A stretch of 64,000 nucleotides of DNA. It comes from Lachnospiraceae bacterium (GTDB lineage Bacteria > Bacillota > Clostridia > Lachnospirales > Lachnospiraceae). Location of the stretch: positions 413,474 through 477,473 of the forward strand of contig CABJAV010000001.1 of the NCBI GenBank assembly GCA_902363675.1, given 5' to 3'. Position numbers and translations under genes: made by a program. The notes below the pieces were generated by a model that did no database searches, was not told the DNA's origin, and saw nothing but the letters and a program-made list of their open reading frames with translations. Shown in pieces: positions 59,260 through 64,000 of this stretch (positions are counted from its first letter, which is position 1; the number at the start of each line of letters is the position of its first letter).

Positions 59260-61034
59260 TGCTGGTGATCGCAGGGGTGGCAATGTTTTCCGTGATTGGA
59301 GGCGTGTCACTTCTGTCACACTATTATACATTAAACGGAATCAAGAGCAGGACTGTCGGGGACGGTCAGCATGGAACGGCGAGATTTGCCACGAAAAAGG
59401 AAATCGCAGAAACCTATGTGCAGGTGCCCTATGAACCGGAGCTGTGGCGCAGGGGTGAGAACCTGCCGGCTGCACAGGGACTGGTACTCGGCAGCATGGA
59501 GCGGGCAGGAAAACTATACGCACTGGTGGATACCGGGGATGTGCATTGCCTGATGATCGGTGCGGCAGGAGTCGGAAAGACCGCACATTTTCTGTATCCC
59601 AACATTGAATATGCCTGTGCCTGTGGAATGAGTTTCCTGACCACGGACACAAAGGGAGATTTATACCGCAACTATGCAGGCATTGCAAAAAAATACTATG
59701 GCTACCATACGGCAGTCATCGATCTCCGTAATCCGACCAGAAGCGATGGTGACAATATGCTCCATCTGGTCAACAAATACATGGATGAGTATCTTGCAGA
59801 CCATACGAACCTGAGTGCCAAGGCAAAAGCGGAAAAATATGCGAAGATTACGGCAAAGACCATTATCTCCTCCGGTGGTACGGACAGTTCCAGCTATGGA
59901 CAGAATGCGTTTTTCTATGATGCGGCAGAAGGCGTGCTGACGGCAGCCATCCTGCTCATTGCGGAATTCTGCCCGGATGGAAAAAGACACATCATCAGCG
60001 TGTTCAAGCTGATACAGGATTTACTTGCACCATCTAAAGTGAAAGGGAAAAACCAGTTCCAGCTACTTCTGGCAAAACTCCCGGATACCCACAAGGCGAA
60101 ATGGTTTGCAGGGGCAGCCTTAAATACGGCAGAGCAGTCCATGCAGTCGGTTCTCTCCACGGCATTATCCAGACTGAATGCTTTTCTGGATTCCGAGCTG
60201 GAGCAGATACTCTGTTTTGATACCGCCATCGATGCAGAGCTTTTCTGCAAACAAAAGACGGCGGTGTTTCTGGTCATGCCGGAGGAGGACAATACCAAGT
60301 ATTTTATTATTTCTCTGATCTTACAGCAGCTCTACCGGGAAATCCTCGTGGTGGCAGACGAGAACGGAGGAAAACTGGACAACCGTGTAGTTTTCTATTG
60401 GGATGAGGTCGGAACGATTCCGAAGATTGAAAGTGCAGAGATGATGTTCTCAGCGTCCCGATCCAGAAGGGTGAGTATCGTACCCATGATTCAGTCCTTT
60501 GCCCAGCTTAATAAGAATTATGGGAAAGAGGGCGCAGAAATCATTATTGATAACTGTCAGGATACCATCTTCGGAGGGTTCGCACCGAACTCGGAATCAG
60601 CGGAAGTGCTCTCCAAGAGCCTGGGCAGCAAAACCGTCATGTCCGGTTCCATCAGCCGGGGAAAGAATGATCCGAGCCAGTCCCTCCAGATGATCCAAAG
60701 ACCGCTCATGACAGCGGATGAATTGAAGTCACTGCCCAAAGGAAACTTTATCGTATCAAAGACTGGGACTCACCCTATGCGGACAAAACTGAAACTGTTC
60801 TTAAAATGGGGCATCACATTTGAAGAACCCTATGAGATTGAAGAAAAATCTGCAAGAAAGGTAGCATACGCAGACAAGCAGGAAATTGAAGAGGAGATCA
60901 TACGGAGATATATGTGCTGTATGGAAGAACCAGACGAGACACCTGCAGAAACGGCAAGGACAGGAGGCATGCAGCAGACACCGCTGACGGACACCATGAA
61001 AAAGATGCGGCAGACCTTACGGACGGAAGATTAG
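59244..61034 (+). CDS. virD4: VirD4/TraG-type coupling protein
   Basis: A 596-residue T4SS coupling ATPase linking the relaxosome to the channel. Two features near the N-terminus: one membrane helix (VVMLVIAGVAMFSVIGGVSL) and GDGQHGTARFATKKEI. Walker A is IGAAGVGKTAHFLYPNI and Walker B is VVFYWDEVGTIPKIE; the MIQSFAQLNKNYGKEG and DTIFGGFAPNSESA motifs are typical of the TraG/VirD4 group in Firmicutes. The ATG at 59244 (eight bases after AGGAGGGAGG) overlaps the primase end. Confidence 0.93.
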   Translation: MQPVVMLVIAGVAMFSVIGGVSLLSHYYTLNGIKSRTVGDGQHGTARFATKKEIAETYVQVPYEPELWRRGENLPAAQGLVLGSMERAGKLYALVDTGDVHCLMIGAAGVGKTAHFLYPNIEYACACGMSFLTTDTKGDLYRNYAGIAKKYYGYHTAVIDLRNPTRSDGDNMLHLVNKYMDEYLADHTNLSAKAKAEKYAKITAKTIISSGGTDSSSYGQNAFFYDAAEGVLTAAILLIAEFCPDGKRHIISVFKLIQDLLAPSKVKGKNQFQLLLAKLPDTHKAKWFAGAALNTAEQSMQSVLSTALSRLNAFLDSELEQILCFDTAIDAELFCKQKTAVFLVMPEEDNTKYFIISLILQQLYREILVVADENGGKLDNRVVFYWDEVGTIPKIESAEMMFSASRSRRVSIVPMIQSFAQLNKNYGKEGAEIIIDNCQDTIFGGFAPNSESAEVLSKSLGSKTVMSGSISRGKNDPSQSLQMIQRPLMTADELKSLPKGNFIVSKTGTHPMRTKLKLFLKWGITFEEPYEIEEKSARKVAYADKQEIEEEIIRRYMCCMEEPDETPAETARTGGMQQTPLTDTMKKMRQTLRTED

Positions 61035-61042
61035 GAGGCAGG

Positions 61043-61297
61043 GTGACTAGGAAAGAAATCTATGAAACGGAGCTGCCACACAGGGCGGTGGCGGTCTATC
61101 TGTATCTGGAGACTCGTGCGGACAGGGAGAGGACATGCTATCCGGCAATCGGTACCATTGCCAGAGAGCTGCACCTGTCTGTAAGTACGGTCAAGCGTGC
61201 AATCCACGATCTGGAGTGTGCAGGATTTATACAAAAAAAGCAGAGATGGCGTGAGAACGGAGGAAAGAGCAGCCTGCTCTATGAAATCATAAAATAG
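61043..61297 (+). CDS. Small winged-helix DNA-binding protein
   Basis: An 84-residue protein whose whole length is a helix-turn-helix: AVAVYLYLETRADRERTCYP, then AIGTIARELHLSVSTVKRAI and a wing (KKQRWRENGGKSSLLYEI). It is typical of replication/plasmid-initiator-like HTH_36 proteins. GTG start at 61043 after TAGGAGGCAGG. Likely regulates the transfer operon or acts with the primase. Confidence 0.75.
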   Translation: MTRKEIYETELPHRAVAVYLYLETRADRERTCYPAIGTIARELHLSVSTVKRAIHDLECAGFIQKKQRWRENGGKSSLLYEIIK

Positions 61298-61318
61298 GCA
61301 CAAAGGGATTACTGCGCC

Positions 61319-61352
61319 GGTCAGGTGAACTATGGTATGGTTCACTGTGGCC
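61319..61352 (+). other. Hairpin after the transfer operon
   Basis: GTGAAC (61325-61330) and GTTCAC (61340-61345) with an outer GGTCA/TGGCC (61319-61323 with 61348-61352). No T-run follows, so it is a weak terminator candidate or a protein site. From here to 61719 no gene is seen. Confidence 0.4.
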
Positions 61353-61511
61353 TGTGCAGGGAACTTTTCACTTTAAGGGGAAGAACAGAGAAAAGAAAAT
61401 ACAGTTGGCAATATGAAACATCAATATATTTTTTTGGAAAAAACTAAGAATTGAAGTATTATCAGATGGATTATGTGGGGGATTCATAAAGTAGTGGTAT
61501 CAACATGACGA

Positions 61512-61577
61512 TATAGAAAATGCAGGGAAGCATTGTATTTCAAAGAGTTTGAGATACAGTGCTTCTGCGTTTCTATA
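61512..61577. repeat. Long near-perfect inverted repeat
   Basis: The core pairs 61527-61544 with 61548-61565 over 18 bases (two wobble pairs, loop GAG). TATAGAAA (61512-61519) with TTTCTATA (61570-61577) and a GCAG/CTGC step extend it outward with one or two bulged bases, giving some 30 pairs. There is no T-run. It ends five bases before the first LytTR repeat. Confidence 0.75.
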
Positions 61578-61582
61578 GGAGA

Positions 61583-61652
61583 TAGTCGTTCTATGCGAAA
61601 AATAGTCATTTGATGCGGAGAATGATCGAGTGAAAGATTTGTTTGATATAAT
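61583..61652 (+). promoter_or_regulatory. LytTR operator pair and promoter of the two-component system
   Basis: TAGTCGTTCTATGCG (61583) and TAGTCATTTGATGCG (61603) are direct repeats 20 bases apart; a degenerate third (TGATCGAGTG) is in phase at 61623. A perfect -10 TATAAT follows at 61647-61652 with no -35, as expected of an activator-dependent promoter. A matching pair lies at 63691-63726. Confidence 0.7.
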
Positions 61653-61719
61653 AAAGAGTGCTAGGTGAGACTTGTATGGTTTACAGGCATGAGAGAAATC
61701 AAAGACAGGAATGAAAAAT

Positions 61720-62427
61720 ATGAACATTATTATTTGTGATGACAGGATAGATGACAGAAAAAATCTGTCAGATTTGCTGTCAGACTATGGTGAAAAAAAG
61801 AATTATGAGTTTGCTATTACAGAATATGAATCCGGAGAACAGTTATGCGAAGAACAATCAGCTTTGGAAGCGTGTCAGCTATTATTTCTGGATATCAATA
61901 TGCAGGGGATGGATGGGCTGAAAACAGCTATGAGGATCAAAGAAAAATATCCAAAACTTCCAGTTGTGCTGGTGACGGCATACATGAATTACGCACTGGA
62001 TGGATATAAGGTGAAAGCAAGCCGTTTTCTGCTGAAAGATAACCTTGCAGATACTATAGAAGAATGTATGGATGATTTGATAGCAGAAATTAATAAAAAC
62101 CGTAGGATTCTCGAATTTCGTTTTGTGGAAGGAACGATAAAACTTTATGCAGATGACATCATTTATATAGAAACAGAGCTTCACAAAAATGTATTTTATA
62201 CAGAAAAAGGGACATTTCAGATTTATAAAAAACTGGATGAACTGGAAAATGAATTCAAGGATATGGGATTCGTGCGGGCACATCTAAGTTTTCTTGTAAA
62301 TATGAGGTACATCACAAAAATCAGCGGTTATGTGATGACACTTACCACGGGAAAAAAGATTCCGGTTCCCAAGGCACGATATGCACAGGTAAAGAGGGAA
62401 TATATGCTGTATAAGGGAGAAGAATAA
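61720..62427 (+). CDS. LytTR-family response regulator (AgrA type)
   Basis: A 235-residue regulator. The receiver domain (residues 1 to about 125) has IIICDDRIDD and the phosphoacceptor Asp in LLFLDINMQGMDG. The C-terminal LytTR DNA-binding domain (RILEFRFVEGTIKLYADDII to KARYAQVKREYML) binds paired direct repeats. ATG 61720 is ten bases after CAGGA; ATG 61711 is too close. Its own upstream repeats imply autoregulation. The kinase follows two bases later. Confidence 0.92.
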   Translation: MNIIICDDRIDDRKNLSDLLSDYGEKKNYEFAITEYESGEQLCEEQSALEACQLLFLDINMQGMDGLKTAMRIKEKYPKLPVVLVTAYMNYALDGYKVKASRFLLKDNLADTIEECMDDLIAEINKNRRILEFRFVEGTIKLYADDIIYIETELHKNVFYTEKGTFQIYKKLDELENEFKDMGFVRAHLSFLVNMRYITKISGYVMTLTTGKKIPVPKARYAQVKREYMLYKGEE

Positions 62428-62428
62428 C

Positions 62429-63685
62429 ATGACATTCTGGGTATTGACATTTATTGCGGAAATGCTGGAAGTAAAAGGAACGCTATACTTTTTTGATACT
62501 TTTATGGAAAAAAGAGATGGCGGATATAGGAACAGATATAGATTTTTTGTTTATTGCGGAGTGCTTTATCTGGTAGCAGTCACAGGGGCATGGATCGGAA
62601 TGTTAAAATGTATCCCGATTATACTGGTTATGTCTTTCCTGAATCTGGCTTATTATGAAGTTTCCTTCCGGCAGAGTTTTTTGTTTTCAATCATCAACTA
62701 TACAATGCTTGTATTGATTGATTATGTGACTGTTTTGCTGGGAAGAGGAGGTTCAATCCAAGAAAAATGGTTTTTACAGGCACTGATATCAAAGACGGTT
62801 TTTATCATTCTGATGTTGTTTATCAGAAGATTTAGCAAGACAAGAAAAAGCTGCGGTCTGATTACAGGAAAAGAGTGGTTTCAGTTTTTCTGTGTTCCTG
62901 TATTTACGGTGGTCGGTTTCATTCTTATGTTTTATTCAGAAAACGATGACATGCAGAATGTATTTTTATTTCTTTCGGTGGGACTGGTTGCGATTAACCT
63001 TATCCTTATGGAGTTCATGCAGAATACCATTGAAAAAGAAGAGAGAATAAAAATTGCGGTACTTACGGAACAAAATCAGAAAAATCGTATTGCAGATTAT
63101 CAGGACCGGGAAGAAATCTATGAGCGTCAGCGAAGAAAAATGCACGATTATAAAAATCAGCTTTCCACAATCCAGACGTTGATTAAGAATGGACACACAG
63201 ATGAGGCACTTTCCTTTACGCAGAAGCTGACAGAGAGCATAGCTGTCGAGATGTCGGCAATCAACACAAATCATCCGGTGGTCAATGCTGTTTTAAACCA
63301 GAAATACCGCAGCATGCAGGAGAAGCACATAGCAGTGATCCTAAAAGTAGGGGATCTGCAGGAGATTTGTCTGGAAGAGGAAGAGATTGTGATTCTGCTT
63401 TCCAATTTATTGGATAATGCAATCCGGGAGAGTGAAAAGGTACTGAAAAATACCGGAAAAGCGGTCATTCATCTGAAATTAGAGTGCGAAGAACATAAAC
63501 TGATATTTGCGGTAAGAAATCCGGTGACAGAAAAGGTGGAAATTGAAAATGATACGATAAAGAGCAAAAGAGGGGATCATCACGGTATTGGATTGTTAAA
63601 TGTAAAAGCAGTTGTGGATAAATATGGCGGTGATATGGTGCTTTCCTGCGATGAAAATGAATTTAAGGCAGTGGTCATCTTGTAA
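62429..63685 (+). CDS. GHKL sensor histidine kinase (AgrC type)
   Basis: A 418-residue membrane kinase: about six hydrophobic segments in residues 1-195, a coiled linker, the His box RRKMHDYKNQLSTIQTLIKN (phosphoacceptor His), the N box LLSNLLDNAIRESEKV, and the G box HHGIGLLNVKAVVDKYGG. This AgrC-like layout usually senses secreted peptides. No agrB or agrD gene is visible, so the signal source must lie elsewhere. The ATG is two bases after the regulator's stop. Confidence 0.92.
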   Translation: MTFWVLTFIAEMLEVKGTLYFFDTFMEKRDGGYRNRYRFFVYCGVLYLVAVTGAWIGMLKCIPIILVMSFLNLAYYEVSFRQSFLFSIINYTMLVLIDYVTVLLGRGGSIQEKWFLQALISKTVFIILMLFIRRFSKTRKSCGLITGKEWFQFFCVPVFTVVGFILMFYSENDDMQNVFLFLSVGLVAINLILMEFMQNTIEKEERIKIAVLTEQNQKNRIADYQDREEIYERQRRKMHDYKNQLSTIQTLIKNGHTDEALSFTQKLTESIAVEMSAINTNHPVVNAVLNQKYRSMQEKHIAVILKVGDLQEICLEEEEIVILLSNLLDNAIRESEKVLKNTGKAVIHLKLECEEHKLIFAVRNPVTEKVEIENDTIKSKRGDHHGIGLLNVKAVVDKYGGDMVLSCDENEFKAVVIL

Positions 63686-63690
63686 AGAGA

Positions 63691-63761
63691 TGGTCTTTGT
63701 GTGCGTAATATGGTCGTTTGATGATATGGGACTAGGAGAACAGGTTATTTTATCCGATAAA
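63691..63761 (+). promoter_or_regulatory. Second LytTR operator pair
   Basis: TGGTCTTTGTGTGCG (63691) and TGGTCGTTTGATGATA (63711) repeat the 20-base-period motif found before the response regulator. GATAAA (63756-63761) lies 45 bases after the second repeat, nearly the same distance as the -10 in the first site (44), so it is the probable activated -10. Confidence 0.6.
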
Positions 63762-63780
63762 GAAAGCAAAGGAGGTTACT

Positions 63781-64000
63781 ATGAGTAATGCAATTAATGT
63801 GAACTATATGACACGGGCTTACAATCAGTACCAACAGAAAAATGCGGCTAAAGATCAGGAGAAGGAAGATACAAGGTTTGCGGATAGTGTAAGAGAAAAG
63901 AGCGAAGCTAGTGGAAGTATAGTGGGCAATTCAAAAATAGGTTCTGTGTCTGCTAAAGATATGACGATGGTGGAATACAAGCAGTACATTTACAATAAAA
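63781..64000 (+). CDS. Uncharacterised protein, N-terminal part (cut by window edge)
   Basis: ATG 63781 after AAAGGAGG opens a frame to the right edge, 73 codons visible. It begins MSNAINVNYMTRAYNQYQQK and contains SAKDMTMVEYKQYIYNK; the stretch between is polar and low complexity. No signal peptide. It sits behind the second LytTR operator pair, so it is the presumed target of the two-component system. Confidence 0.7.
   Translation, partial: MSNAINVNYMTRAYNQYQQKNAAKDQEKEDTRFADSVREKSEASGSIVGNSKIGSVSAKDMTMVEYKQYIYNK

Larger units (their letters stand above)
22697..64000. mobile_element. Integrative and conjugative element, left end to beyond the window
   Basis: Everything from the 3' end of rlmD rightward belongs to one conjugative element. 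It carries antirestriction and methylase genes, a Tad pilus locus, TrbL, PrgI, VirB4, an NlpC/P60 hydrolase, a relaxase, a primase-like protein, VirD4 and a LytTR two-component system, nearly all on the forward strand with short gaps and overlaps. The exact left attachment core cannot be fixed without the other end. No integrase is visible; it should lie past 64,000. The boundary is inferred from the switch in gene content immediately after rlmD. Confidence 0.85.

Noticed and set aside
61583..61617. Short CRISPR-like direct repeats
   Set aside because: Only two imperfect 15-base units in a 20-base period, better explained as a LytTR operator.

Overview
The window reads as a chromosomal segment of a strictly anaerobic, low-to-mid GC Gram-positive gut bacterium of the Lachnospiraceae type. 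The signs are an anaerobic class III ribonucleotide reductase, strong AGGAGG ribosome binding sites, sigma-A promoters (TTGACA/TATAAT), and families typical of Clostridia (YerC/YecD, DUF1836, an MraY paralogue). No rRNA, tRNA or CRISPR array was recognised.

Bases 1 to about 22,700 are ordinary chromosome. They hold a heterodimeric multidrug ABC exporter (left half cut by the window edge) with a divergent MarR regulator; nrdDG under a promoter overlapped by an NrdR box; a small membrane protein coupled to a FliB-like protein; an HMGL-like aldolase; an MraY-like glycosyltransferase; a methyltransferase-hslO-nadE operon; asnA; a CPBP protease; a TrpR-like regulator; a DUF1836 regulator; pcrA; and rlmD. 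Convergent pairs are mostly separated by clear bidirectional terminators.

From just after the 3' end of rlmD (about 22,700) to beyond the right edge the sequence is a large integrative and conjugative element (ICE) of at least 41 kb. Its left part is an attenuator with a 17-residue leader ORF, an ArdA-like antirestriction protein, a broken DUF6809-like gene, a DUF4314 protein, a Dam-type methylase, three small AbrB-like or unknown genes, a YodL-domain protein and two SpoVG paralogues. Bases 29.3 to 36.9 kb hold a compact Tad (type IVc) pilus locus: pilin-like protein, prepilin peptidase, CpaB, CpaE-like ATPase, TadA/CpaF, TadB, TadC and two TadE-like proteins. It ends at a terminator and is followed by a large secreted tryptophan-rich protein. 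Bases 39.3 to 49 kb hold a Gram-positive type IV secretion module: VirB2-like and TrbL/VirB6 proteins, PrgI, a split VirB4 and an NlpC/P60 hydrolase. Interspersed are a HepT/MntA toxin-antitoxin pair, a C5 methyltransferase and an amidoligase/gamma-glutamylcyclotransferase pair. Bases 49 to 61.3 kb hold accessory proteins, a structured 520-base gene-free region (oriT candidate), a second C5 methyltransferase, an AT-rich two-gene cargo, a relaxase fused to Sel1 repeats, a TOPRIM primase-like protein and the VirD4 coupling protein. The window ends with an AgrA/AgrC-type two-component system flanked on both sides by matching 20-base-period direct repeats.

The two most unusual observations are these. 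A complete Tad pilus machine sits beside a conjugative type IV secretion module in one element. And at least eight unrelated soluble proteins of the element end in the same Met-rich tail (roughly Gly-Met-x-Met-x-Met), which could be a shared sorting, secretion or turnover signal. No integrase or recombinase lies inside the window; it is expected beyond the right edge.
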